Below the pieces are notes generated by a model, which had not been told where the DNA came from, searched no databases, and saw only the letters and a list, made by a program, of their open reading frames with translations. A program made the position numbers and the translations under genes. A DNA stretch of 36,377 bases from Bacillota bacterium (GTDB lineage Bacteria; Bacillota; UBA4882; UBA8346): NCBI GenBank assembly GCA_023415835.1, contig JAEZJK010000111.1:1-36377 (forward strand), given 5' to 3'. This document shows, piece after piece, positions 1 to 7,738 of the stretch; the first letter of the stretch is position 1; each line of letters starts with the position of its first letter.

Positions 1-2
1 AT

Positions 3-323
3 CCTGAATTAGCAAGTATCTACTACAAGCAAAAAGAAGTTCTCAAAAAACATCATAACAAGGCAATGGGCTTTGTAATGAATGCCCTCAGCCGCAGAAT
101 CTATGCTGTTTTAAAACGAAATGATTACCTATTTAACCCGGATAGAAAAAAGGTTAGTAGCCAACCCTATATTGTCCGCCTGGCCGGCTCCCCTATTGAT
201 GATTCAAGAGTCGCAAGAGAATGGATCAAAACTAACCGTAAAACAACCCCAAAAAAGAAGAAAGGGAGCCGAGTGGGACAATACCCACCAGAGGCCGTCA
301 GTGACGCCTCACGAGTTTCGTAG
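3..323 (+). CDS. IS110-family transposase, C-terminal part (cut by window start)
   Basis: The reading frame is open from the first bases of the window and ends at TAG 321-323. The visible part, beginning PELASIYYKQK and continuing HHNKAMGFVMNALSRRIYAV, is the typical C-terminal end of the Transposase_20 domain of IS110/IS116/IS902 enzymes (DEDD N-terminal catalytic domain plus C-terminal serine domain). The N-terminal part lies outside the window. The last ~40 residues are basic and proline-rich and are probably not part of the conserved fold. IS110 elements move by bridge-RNA-guided recombination, but the element's borders cannot be seen here. Family assignment is from motif recognition only. 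Confidence 0.75.
   Translation, partial: PELASIYYKQKEVLKKHHNKAMGFVMNALSRRIYAVLKRNDYLFNPDRKKVSSQPYIVRLAGSPIDDSRVAREWIKTNRKTTPKKKKGSRVGQYPPEAVSDASRVS
273..310. other. Two adjacent hairpins at the 3' end of the IS110 transposase gene
   Basis: GTGGG (273-277) pairs with CCCAC (284-288) around a 6-base loop. Directly after it, GAGG-CGTC (291-299, one bulged C) pairs with GACG-CCTC (303-310). They overlap the end of the transposase frame. They could be part of a transposon-end structure or bridge-RNA region, or simply a terminator-like remnant. No function is shown. Confidence 0.35.
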
Positions 324-461
324 GGGCTCCCCGATTCTAGTTTAAACCTTTGTATGTTAAATCGCAATTGTATATTTATTCTTTGATTTTTGATTGACAT
401 GTCTTAAGAAATGTTATACGCAAGTGCCATATATTCTAAATATCATAACACGAGGATAAAG

Positions 462-615
462 ATGACGCAATTATTGGGGAATAGAATAATCGCTCCTGAC
501 TTTGTAAGAAAAGAAATGAAAAAAACATTTCTTCAATGCAATAAACACCATGGAATATGACAGGTTGTTACGTGATATATTTGTTGTAAATAGAGGAGAA
601 GATGAAGCAAAATAG
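462..615 (+). other. Chain of two mini-ORFs upstream of the prenyltransferase-like gene
   Basis: A 32-codon frame (462-560, preceded by GAGGA at 452-456) overlaps by about 11 bases a 21-codon frame (550-615). The latter stops 15 bases before the next gene's start. Neither peptide is recognised. They could be a leader, a small coupled peptide pair, or the remains of a decayed gene. Otherwise 324-630 is AT-rich with nothing I can name. Confidence 0.25.
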
Positions 616-630
616 GATGGAGGCGGCGGA

Positions 631-1470
631 ATGGCTGTAGACAAGCAATATTTAACTGATGTTGAAGCAATATTATCCCATAGATATGATAATGGGGCCG
701 ACGTTTGGGCCACAGCTGACAAACGCTTATTTAAAGGAGCCCCGTTTTCAACCTTAGAGAGCGTATTATTTCTACTAGAATTGGGTATGGAACCCACCGA
801 GCCAATTCTGAAAGAAGCTGCCGAATTGTTCTTCAGTACTTGGCAGGAAGATGGACGTTTCAAGGTGTATCCCAAAGGCGGTATTTACCCATGCCATACC
901 GCCTCCGCCGCCGACTTGCTTTGCCGTATGGGGTATGCCTCCGATGCCAGGCTGCAAAAAACATTCCGGCATCTTTTGGATATCCAGTATACCGACGGCG
1001 GTTGGCGCTGTAATAAGTTCAGTTTTGGCCGGGGTCCAGAAACAGAATACTCTAATCCCTTCCCAACGCTCACCGCTTTGAATGCGTTCCGCTTTAGCGA
1101 ATGGCTCAATAAAGAACCGGCGCTTGACAGGGCTGTGGAGTTTTTGCTGGAGCATTGGAAGATCCGGAAACCGATTGGCCCCTGCCACTATGGAATGGGT
1201 ACATTATTCATGCAGGTCGAATACCCATTCCGCAACTATAACCTTTTTGTTTATATCTATGTTTTATCTTTTTATAACCGGGCAAAAGAGGACATGCGAT
1301 TTCAAGAAGCCTTGAAAGCGCTGCAATCCAAAATGGCCGATGGGCAGATTGTGGTCGAACGCGTTGTTCCGAAGCTGGCAGAGCTTTCTTTTTGCAAAAA
1401 AGGTGAACCAAGTACGTTGGCAACAAGGCGCTATCATGAAATACTGGAAAACCTTGTCACAAAAAAATAG
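631..1470 (+). CDS. Prenyltransferase/squalene-cyclase-like alpha-alpha toroid protein
   Basis: The 279-residue protein has the alternating helical repeats of the terpenoid cyclase/protein prenyltransferase superfamily. QW/DGGW-like turns are seen at QEDGRFKV and IQYTDGGWRC, with several aligned hydrophobic helices between. No DxDD squalene-hopene cyclase acid motif is visible, and the protein is less than half the length of a cyclase, so a terpene-cyclising reaction should not be assumed. The start is well set by GGAGG at 619-623, 7 bases before ATG. There is no signal peptide or membrane segment. Related proteins annotated only as 'prenyltransferase' occur in clostridia. Biochemical role unknown. 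It lies in a patch with mobile-element remains. Confidence 0.65.
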   Translation: MAVDKQYLTDVEAILSHRYDNGADVWATADKRLFKGAPFSTLESVLFLLELGMEPTEPILKEAAELFFSTWQEDGRFKVYPKGGIYPCHTASAADLLCRMGYASDARLQKTFRHLLDIQYTDGGWRCNKFSFGRGPETEYSNPFPTLTALNAFRFSEWLNKEPALDRAVEFLLEHWKIRKPIGPCHYGMGTLFMQVEYPFRNYNLFVYIYVLSFYNRAKEDMRFQEALKALQSKMADGQIVVERVVPKLAELSFCKKGEPSTLATRRYHEILENLVTKK

Positions 1471-1539
1471 TCAATATTCGAGGAATACCAATGTTCCAAA
1501 CCCAAAAAACTGGTTGAGTGCGATAGTCTAAAGACAGGT

Positions 1540-1757
1540 TGAATGATGGCCGAATGAGGGGCGACATCCTCCATATAACGAATTGCAGGCTTCGCACCGG
1601 TTAGTAAATGAATGGCAATTTCCGATGCTCCGACCCAAATCGCCCGGCCAAGTCCTGTAAGGCCAGCCTGGGGAAGCGGAATCTATGAAGTGACTAGGCT
1701 GGCCGGGCGGAGTCGGGAACACCAGAGACATTACTCGGACATGGCTTGCATGTTCGT
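1540..1757 (+). other. GC-rich structured stretch, possible group II intron domain I fragment
   Basis: This non-coding stretch is clearly more GC-rich than its flanks and contains strong inverted repeats. CGCCCGGCC (1641-1649) and GGCCAGCCT (1661-1669) can each pair with the overlapping segment AGGCTGGCC-GGGCG (1696-1709), giving two competing stems. The wording around GGGGAAGCGG...GAAGTGAC and the final ACATGGCTTGCA resemble, from memory, domain I of bacterial group II introns. No reverse transcriptase and no domain V are present, so it would be a truncated relic. A different structured RNA is possible. Confidence 0.35.
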
Positions 1758-1768
1758 TTTATAGAAAT

Positions 1769-1780
1769 ATTTCATGAAAT
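1769..1780. promoter_or_regulatory. 12-bp palindrome upstream of MFS gene
   Basis: ATTTCATGAAAT is a perfect dyad lying about 60 bases before the transporter start, in an AT-rich leader. It is flanked by a looser AGAAA...TTTCT symmetry. It could be an operator for a small dimeric repressor controlling the transporter, but no regulator gene is adjacent. Confidence 0.25.
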
Positions 1781-1837
1781 AAGTTTCTGCATTAAACATA
1801 ACAAGAGTTGTTGTGTCGTGAAAGGGGAGGAACCAAA

Positions 1838-2998
1838 TTGTCTAGTCGGAGAACGCTTGTCGGAGTTAATATTGCAGTTTTCTCAATGATGTTAGGAGTC
1901 GGTATGATTATGGCATTGTTACCAAAAAGAATAATTGATATCACTGGTTCGGGAGCAACTGTAGGGTATCTGGCATCCGCATTCGCCCTTTCTTATATAA
2001 TTTTGCAAGTCCCTATAGGAAATTGGTCTGACAAGATTGGCTTTAAGTCTTTTTTTGTAATGGGATATTTATTCTGTTTCATAACTGGTTTATTATACTA
2101 TTTCGCCAATAGCTCAATTTATTATTTCCTGGGTAGGGCACTACAAGGGATAGGTGAAGCACCAATATGGGCATTGGTTCCAGCATTATTGTCTATCAAA
2201 TTTCCGGCCTCAAAAGGAAAAGTTATCGGCTTTTATAACGCCACAATCCATTTTGGGCTTACGATAGGTCCAATTTTAGGCATTATTGTCTCAACGGTAT
2301 GGACTAATAATCAACTATTTCTGTTTTATGCAAATGCATGTTTATTAGGTGCAATAATTATATTGTTAACCGTTGATAACGATAAAAGTAAGAGTGAAAA
2401 TATTACGAACTCAATGAACTTTAAAATGATTTCAAAGGTCATCTTCAAACGTAGTACATTTATAGTATTTGTTGGTATAACTTTATACGGGGCTGGGTAT
2501 GGAATTTTTCTTACAATTATCCCTGCTTTTTTACTAAATATTAAAGAAGTGAGCCAAACATTTGTGGGAGTGTTCTTCTCCTTGTTTTATGTCGCAATAA
2601 GTCTTTCGCAAATTATTACTGGTGGCCTTTCCGATAAAATGGGTAGAAAAATTTTTATGATATTTGGTTTAATAATAGCTGCTATTGGTATCTTTACTTT
2701 TTCTGGATTAGGTCAACAGTGGATCCTAATTGCATTAACATTTGCAAGTCTTGGACTAGGAGTATATTATTTATCATCCATGGCTTTTTTAAATGAGGTC
2801 GTACCCAATTCACTCAAAGGAACTATTTCTGGCGCCTATTATCTTTTTTGGGGAATTGGTTTCTTCTTTGGTCCGCTTGTTGTAGGTAGAATCGGAGAAC
2901 TCTCTGGGTATAGCCTGGGATTCATTATCTACTCAACACTATTAATTTCAGAAGCTATAATAATGATATTCTTATTTAGAAAGACAAAACTGAATTGA
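1838..2998 (+). CDS. MFS transporter (drug/solute efflux type)
   Basis: This is a 386-residue, strongly hydrophobic protein with about 12 membrane helices. The MFS loop motif A is present in both halves: GNWSDKIGFKS between TM2 and TM3, and GGLSDKMGRKI in the second half. I chose TTG 1838 because GGGGAGG (1824-1830) lies 7 bases upstream; an earlier in-frame TTG at 1808 has no ribosome site. Substrate is not predictable; the 12-TM layout fits small-molecule efflux or uptake at the cytoplasmic membrane. Base composition is AT-richer than the repair genes downstream and it sits next to mobile-element remnants, suggesting acquisition by transfer. Confidence 0.85.
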   Translation: MSSRRTLVGVNIAVFSMMLGVGMIMALLPKRIIDITGSGATVGYLASAFALSYIILQVPIGNWSDKIGFKSFFVMGYLFCFITGLLYYFANSSIYYFLGRALQGIGEAPIWALVPALLSIKFPASKGKVIGFYNATIHFGLTIGPILGIIVSTVWTNNQLFLFYANACLLGAIIILLTVDNDKSKSENITNSMNFKMISKVIFKRSTFIVFVGITLYGAGYGIFLTIIPAFLLNIKEVSQTFVGVFFSLFYVAISLSQIITGGLSDKMGRKIFMIFGLIIAAIGIFTFSGLGQQWILIALTFASLGLGVYYLSSMAFLNEVVPNSLKGTISGAYYLFWGIGFFFGPLVVGRIGELSGYSLGFIIYSTLLISEAIIMIFLFRKTKLN

Positions 2999-3033
2999 AT
3001 ATTTTTATTATGAGAGTAGTAATATTGCCCCAT

Positions 3034-3163
3034 CCGATAACACTTAGGAGTGTTTCCGAGATTGCGAGATATCGGACCGGCTTGGCTTTTATGAATGTCG
3101 GTTAATTAAAGGTTATAAAAATGGCCGGGTTTTCTTTAATCATTGCTGATTTGAAATCCCGGC
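3034..3163. terminator. Inverted repeats between MFS gene and convergent hydrolase
   Basis: The converging genes are separated by two dyads. AACACT (3039-3044) pairs with AGTGTT (3049-3054), framed by CCGAT/ATCGG (3034-3038, 3071-3075). Further on, GGCCGGG (3123-3129) pairs with CCCGGCC (3157-3163). Neither has a clean U-tract, so termination is only a positional inference. Confidence 0.3.
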
Positions 3164-3189
3164 CTATCTCATATTTAAATATTTAAAGA

Positions 3190-4374
3190 TTATTTATTAA
3201 ACTGCCTATCCAACCAATCGAAGGCCTCATCCTGCATTTCTTTTGCAAAAATGTGACCCTGATCGGACCATATTTTGGTCTCAAGTTTGCCTTCCGCTTT
3301 ATTGGCCGACCACACCTTTTTCATTTTGGTGAAAGCTTCGTCTACAGATTCGACCGGGAATAAGCCATCCTTTCCACCAGCGTAAACAAGAAGGGGTTTT
3401 GGCGCAGCGAGAGCCGCAACATCCGGATAATCAAGGTAGCGGGCTATATATGGGTGGAGCATGGAAAAAGCCGACTGCCCTTTTAATTGATTATTGCCCG
3501 GAACCATCAGCCCTGGCATAGTGGCCATCCAGCAATCAGCAATCCCCGCCGTAACGGATCCTGAAAGTGCTGCAACTTGCCAGGCCCGGAAAGCACCCAT
3601 GGAAAAACCGATGGCAGCCACCTTTTTTTCATCAACTTCGGGCAAACTCGCTAGAAATTCGGAGGCTCTAACGTCTTCCTGGGCGATGATTCCCGCAAAG
3701 GAAGTGCCGAGGTTAAAAAGATTAGACGCCAGGGCCTGTTGTGAGTCGGTTCTAAACCCGGGAACCGACCGGTCCCCCCAACCCAAAGCATCTATCGACA
3801 AGACAACGTAACCTCTTTTAGCCAGTTCATCGCCGGGGAATTTACCGGAAAAGTATTTGGCGCTCCATTCCTGGGAAGAATTCAATCGCGCTTCGTCGCC
3901 CCAGGTTTCAACGAATTTTTCTTTACCGATATTGAATTTACTGCCGTGATCATGGAGGAAAAGGGCGGCAGGGAAAGGACCGTTACCTTTTGGCACCAAA
4001 AGGAGCGCCAGTACCCTGCTTTCGGCGCTAATGTTAAAAACAACCTTTTTTGCTGTATATGTACCACGGTCGATCTGGCCGATGACTTTAGGTGTAAAAG
4101 GTGTCTTGTCTTCGTATGGTAACATAATTTCGCATGCTTTTGCCAGACCTGTTTTTCTCCAAGCGACAGGATCTTTAACCGAGTCTGTCCAGCCAAGGCT
4201 GAATTGCATCTTAGATTTAAGGGCTTCATAAAACAGTGGGATACTCCGGTCGGGGGAATCGATTGCCTGGGTTTGGTATTCCAGTGCTTCAGCAGCAAAA
4301 TTGATCATAAACATTGAAGAAAACATAATCACTCCTATAATTAATATTTTAATCAAAAACCAGTTCCTCACCAT
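3190..4374 (-). CDS. Alpha/beta hydrolase, acyl-esterase type
   Basis: This 394-residue protein has the alpha/beta-hydrolase signature: nucleophile elbow GFSMG, probable acid in GGKDGLF, and base in DQGHIF near the end. It resembles the Abhydrolase_7 / acetyl-xylan-esterase-like group, which removes acyl groups from carbohydrates or hydrolyses related esters. From ATG 4374 the N-terminus has a Lys followed by a long hydrophobic run ending FAAEALE, which fits a signal peptide or anchor. However, a better ribosome site (AGGAGTGATT before ATG 4326) would start at Met17 and give a cytoplasmic form. It shares strand and theme with the carbohydrate-binding protein and pectinesterase at 5052-6748, so a role in plant-polysaccharide deacylation is inferred. 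Confidence 0.75.
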   Translation of the reverse strand: MVRNWFLIKILIIGVIMFSSMFMINFAAEALEYQTQAIDSPDRSIPLFYEALKSKMQFSLGWTDSVKDPVAWRKTGLAKACEIMLPYEDKTPFTPKVIGQIDRGTYTAKKVVFNISAESRVLALLLVPKGNGPFPAALFLHDHGSKFNIGKEKFVETWGDEARLNSSQEWSAKYFSGKFPGDELAKRGYVVLSIDALGWGDRSVPGFRTDSQQALASNLFNLGTSFAGIIAQEDVRASEFLASLPEVDEKKVAAIGFSMGAFRAWQVAALSGSVTAGIADCWMATMPGLMVPGNNQLKGQSAFSMLHPYIARYLDYPDVAALAAPKPLLVYAGGKDGLFPVESVDEAFTKMKKVWSANKAEGKLETKIWSDQGHIFAKEMQDEAFDWLDRQFNK

Positions 4375-4539
4375 TAACGTCTCTTTGATGATTTTGCAAT
4401 CTAATTTTACCTTTACTTGTCCTGATTATCAAGGGAATCTCCAATAAAGATGCCAATCCCGGATGTTTGTCTAAGGGGATGCCACCGATGAGTTTGTTTT
4501 TTTGGTTGTGTTTATTGAAGAAACAATTATCTCGATCGG

Positions 4540-4920
4540 ATCGCCAAACCTTGGGGATTAAAGGTTACACAGTTAGCTGATAATAATCCGGAATCATTAG
4601 TAGCCGCTATGATTCCGGAACGGACCAAAATCGTCTGGATTGAAACACCATCTAATCCCCTTTGGCCTATTGCCGACATTGCCGCTTTCTGTACCATAAC
4701 ACACTAATACTGCCCAATGGTTGTGGCGGATAATACTGTAGCCACACCGGTATTGACCAAACCAATCGAGTTTGGCGCAGGCCTTGTAATGCACTCAACC
4801 ACTAAATACCTGAATGGGCATGGAGATGTTTTAAAAGGTTGAAAAGAGGTTTTTAAGAAAAGGGTCAATTATAGGCAGGAGATACAGCTACTTAGAGGTA
4901 TCAACGACAGGGTATTGATG
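4540..4920 (+). pseudogene. Remnant of Cys/Met-metabolism PLP enzyme (cystathionine gamma-synthase/lyase family)
   Basis: Frame +1 (from about 4561) reads MIPERTKIVWIETPSNPLWP, then an in-frame TAA after FCTITH, then VVADNTVATPV and HSTTKYLNGHGDV. These are unmistakable blocks of the MetB/MetC/MetY family: the ETPSNP motif, the ADN aspartate that contacts the pyridine nitrogen, and the SxTKY lysine that binds PLP. Further stops (4852 onward) and a likely frameshift near 4555 show decay. Both ends of the ~390-residue family are missing. Start and end are approximate. Confidence 0.8.
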
Positions 4921-4925
4921 ATCAA

Positions 4926-4964
4926 AAAACCTTCAATAATGAAAATTTCATCATTGAAGGTTTT
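4926..4964 (-). terminator. Intrinsic terminator (stronger on minus strand)
   Basis: AAAACCTTCAAT (4926-4937) pairs with ATTGAAGGTTTT (4953-4964), with additional pairing inside the loop region. On the minus strand the stem is followed by a run of six T's. It would back up the terminator directly after the carbohydrate-binding protein gene. Confidence 0.6.
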
Positions 4965-4995
4965 ATAGTACATACTAAAAAATAACGCAGGCATT

Positions 4996-5031
4996 AAAAA
5001 AAGCCGGAATCTCTAGCCTCCGGCTTTTTTT
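4996..5031. terminator. Bidirectional intrinsic terminator
   Basis: A run of seven A's plus GCCGGA (4996-5008) pairs with TCCGGC plus a T-run (5019-5031). On either strand a GC stem is followed by seven or more T's. It lies 20 bases past the stop of the minus-strand carbohydrate-binding protein. Confidence 0.85.
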
Positions 5032-5051
5032 TAATTGCTTTTCGCAATTAA

Positions 5052-5600
5052 TTAAAAATTACTTTTCCCTAAAACACTCGGATCAACATCTTTGCCAAGG
5101 AATCCAAAGCGATCCATGCCGGTGCCGCCATTATCGCCATCTCCGCCAAGGTTGCCGATGCGGATTACATGTTTCCCTTTAGCCAACTCAACCAGGGCCG
5201 GTTGGCCTTGAGCGTCGGAAACTGTGAGATTGATAAAATCGTTTGCAGATTTAGCAAATCCGCCGGTAGGCTTAATGGCAATTTTCTTAAAGGCTTCGCT
5301 GGGATATTTACCATCGATCATTACGTCGCGGTATGTAACCCAATTACGGCCGTTGCAGAACCGAAGCACTAACTTATAACTGCCGGCTTCTGGAATATCG
5401 ACTTCCCACTCAACGGCGTGGCCTTTATTGTCCCAGCTAGTAATCATTTCGCCGGTTGCGCCGACACGGCCGCCTACTTTTTGTAAACTACCACCTTCTT
5501 CTTTGATGAAACTTTCGCCTTCGACAATCACGTCAGCGGCCAAAGCCATGCTGGTCAAAGCGAAAAGCGAGATTAGGGTAAGAACTAGAATTTTTTTCAC
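5052..5600 (-). CDS. Secreted carbohydrate-binding protein (CBM6/35-like)
   Basis: The protein has a textbook signal peptide (KKILVLTLISLFALTSMALA, then A-D) followed by a single beta-sandwich domain. The domain starts VIVEGESF, has the AVEWEVDIPEAGSYKLVLRF block and ends GMDRFGFLG, as in family 6/35/36 carbohydrate-binding modules. There is no catalytic domain: 182 residues in all. I place the start at GTG 5600 because GGGAGG sits 7 bases before it; the in-frame ATG 5606 is only one base from that site and TTG 5615 has none. It probably binds uronic-acid or xylan-type glycans outside the cell, in keeping with the pectinesterase next door. Confidence 0.75.
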   Translation of the reverse strand: MKKILVLTLISLFALTSMALAADVIVEGESFIKEEGGSLQKVGGRVGATGEMITSWDNKGHAVEWEVDIPEAGSYKLVLRFCNGRNWVTYRDVMIDGKYPSEAFKKIAIKPTGGFAKSANDFINLTVSDAQGQPALVELAKGKHVIRIGNLGGDGDNGGTGMDRFGFLGKDVDPSVLGKSNF

Positions 5601-5752
5601 TTTCATACCTCCCAAATTATAGTAATAAAATATTTACGACAAAATCTAGGGAATTCCTGCTATTAAAAAAAATTTGTTTATATGCCAAATTATTTGTCCA
5701 AACAACCATTAATACATTTAAATCTTTAATTAGTATGGAGAGGGATGTCAAA

Positions 5753-6748
5753 TTACGATAAAAACACATCCTCCGGTTCCCAGTTGTCTGTTCCTTTTAA
5801 AATGTTAGTGATATTGTAGGCTTCAGTTTCTTTAGGGAATATAATTTTTGACCATTTAACCCTGGCAGAGTCGTTGGCGCCAGGACCTTGGCTATTGGCT
5901 TCAACATAGCATACTGTTTTTTCTCGTTCGGGTTTGTCCCAGTTATTCCAACCCTCAGGAATGATCTGATCTCCCATAAAACAATTGATAAAAGCGACTT
6001 TGGCAAAGTCCCGCCACGGACGGCCTAGATATACTGTGTTTGGTCCGGCGTCACCGGTTAGTTTACAATTCATAAAAACATACCCAAATTGTTGCCTGGG
6101 AGAGGTGGAAGCGGCGGAAATATAACCATTGATTCTCTCCTTCCGGTCGGTGACGAAGATTTCACAATTGTTAAATAGGGCGGTAGCAGAGCCAAAAATA
6201 AAGTCAACGTCACCCCGGATTAAGCAGTCCTGATAGTATTGACGTACTTGGCCGCTATACTCCTCCTTACCGCTTCCCAAGGTTGGATGGATTAGATTCA
6301 ACCCTAACGGGGTCGGGTTTTTCGGCAGCGGTCCGGTAAAAAGTGTATCTTGGCAGCCTATAAAACGGCAGTTTTTAAAAGCGGCCCGATCAGCGTCAAC
6401 ATATGCCGCTATTGCCTGCCCAACGATTCTTCCATCACCGGAGGAGTTTTCGAAAGTAATGTTTTCAGCAATAAAATCATGACCGCCAATGTAAATGCTA
6501 TATGAATTGAAGGTATTCATCGGTTCACCGTTGGGAAGCATTTTTTTAGCATGGTCATCAAAAGTTAGGATGGTGTTGAGGGCGCTTTCACCAATTAAAC
6601 TAAGGTAAGGTTGATCAATCTTCACTTTTTCGTGGTAGACCCCATTTTTAAGGTAAATTGTGATACGTTTATTATTTTTCGGGGAAATAGTATTGATAGC
6701 TTCCTGAAGACTTGAAAAATCTCCGCTTCCATCGGCAGCGACTATCAT
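5753..6748 (-). CDS. Pectinesterase (carbohydrate esterase family 8)
   Basis: This 331-residue right-handed beta-helix protein carries all the CE8 hallmarks in order: N-terminal VAADGSGDFSSLQEAIN; GCQDTLF with the acid/base Asp; DVDFIFGSATALF with the nucleophile Asp; and YLGRPWRDFA with the Arg that supports catalysis. It removes methyl esters from galacturonan. No signal peptide is visible, so it is probably cytoplasmic and would act on imported methylated oligogalacturonates, unlike most secreted family members. AGGAG lies about 10 bases before ATG. A good promoter is present in the divergent gap. Confidence 0.92.
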   Translation of the reverse strand: MIVAADGSGDFSSLQEAINTISPKNNKRITIYLKNGVYHEKVKIDQPYLSLIGESALNTILTFDDHAKKMLPNGEPMNTFNSYSIYIGGHDFIAENITFENSSGDGRIVGQAIAAYVDADRAAFKNCRFIGCQDTLFTGPLPKNPTPLGLNLIHPTLGSGKEEYSGQVRQYYQDCLIRGDVDFIFGSATALFNNCEIFVTDRKERINGYISAASTSPRQQFGYVFMNCKLTGDAGPNTVYLGRPWRDFAKVAFINCFMGDQIIPEGWNNWDKPEREKTVCYVEANSQGPGANDSARVKWSKIIFPKETEAYNITNILKGTDNWEPEDVFLS

Positions 6749-6804
6749 TTCATCAGCGCTCCTTTTATGATATATTATAAAAGAATCATCAAAACTGATA
6801 TTTT

Positions 6805-6833
6805 ATTATAACTTTGAATCTAAACATGTTCAA
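6805..6833 (-). promoter_or_regulatory. Sigma-A-type promoter of the pectinesterase gene
   Basis: On the minus strand TTGAAC (6833-6828) and a perfect TATAAT (6810-6805) are separated by 17 bases. Transcription would begin near 6798, giving a ~50-base leader. Confidence 0.6.
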
Positions 6834-6883
6834 TTGTTTTCTATAATATCCGGAAAAATAAAGAAGTAAAGAAAGGTTTAAAA

Positions 6884-7534
6884 ATGTCTAAATACGAAGC
6901 AATCCTTTTCGATCTTGACGGAACCCTTACCGATCCTAAAGAAGGCATTTTAAATTCCATCGAATATGCGCTCCTCAAATTCGGCATCATAGTTGACCAA
7001 CGTCAAACATTAGTCCCTTTCATTGGCCCGCCATTACAAGAGTCTTTTCAAAATTATTTCGGTTTTAATTCCCATCAAGCCTGGCAAGCCGTTCAATATT
7101 ACCGTGAATATTTTGCCGGGAAAGGTTTGTTTGAAAACTATGTCTATCCGGGAATCCCTGAGTTATTAGTAAAGCTTAATGAAGATTACCGTTTTTTAGC
7201 AGTGGCCACTTCCAAACCAACCATTTATTCCGAGCGTATCTTAGAACATTTCAAGTTAAAAGAATATTTTCAGCTAGTTGTCGGCAGTAATCTCGACGGG
7301 ACCAGAGTGGCCAAGACTGAAGTGATCCGTGAAGTACTTGCTAAAGTTCCACAATTCTCAAAAGATTCTATTATTATGGTGGGAGACCGTGAACACGATA
7401 TCATTGGGGCCAAAAACAACCAAATTAGTTCAGTTGGAGTAACTTATAGTTTTGGTTCGGAGGACGAACTAAAGGCAGCTGGAGCTGAATATCTTGCCGG
7501 AACGGTTCAAGAATTGGAAAAAGCCCTTTTATAA
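6884..7534 (+). CDS. HAD-family phosphatase (phosphoglycolate-phosphatase-like)
   Basis: The 216-residue protein has HAD motif I FDLDGTLTD (nucleophile and acid Asp) at its N-terminus, motif II VATSKPT, a Lys in RVAKTEV and motif III MVGDREHDIIGAKNN. The cap lies between motifs I and II (class C1). This set matches the Gph/5'-nucleotidase-like subgroup, which dephosphorylates small phosphometabolites; the exact substrate cannot be read from sequence. GAAAGG lies 7 bases before ATG. It is divergently transcribed from the pectinesterase gene. Confidence 0.85.
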   Translation: MSKYEAILFDLDGTLTDPKEGILNSIEYALLKFGIIVDQRQTLVPFIGPPLQESFQNYFGFNSHQAWQAVQYYREYFAGKGLFENYVYPGIPELLVKLNEDYRFLAVATSKPTIYSERILEHFKLKEYFQLVVGSNLDGTRVAKTEVIREVLAKVPQFSKDSIIMVGDREHDIIGAKNNQISSVGVTYSFGSEDELKAAGAEYLAGTVQELEKALL

Positions 7535-7738
7535 AGTTGCAATCTGAAATTCGGTTGTTTGGTTTTCAAATCCAACTCTTTGGAAATTAAAAATTACCAC
7601 ATATGGTGCTCAGCACAGATTGGCCTATCAATATATTGTATCAAAATGATAAATCTGGGATTTAATGGAACCAGCTCAAATAATACTAAATTTGCGCATC
7701 TGAATTGTTGACTTTATTGAAGGGAATTTTACTAATCA

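Noticed and set aside
471..875. 134-codon minus-strand frame overlapping the prenyltransferase-like gene
   Set aside because: No ribosome site and no recognisable protein; it is antisense to a well-supported gene.
4597..4794. 65-codon minus-strand frame
   Set aside because: The plus strand here is clearly a decayed PLP-enzyme gene; the minus frame is its shadow.
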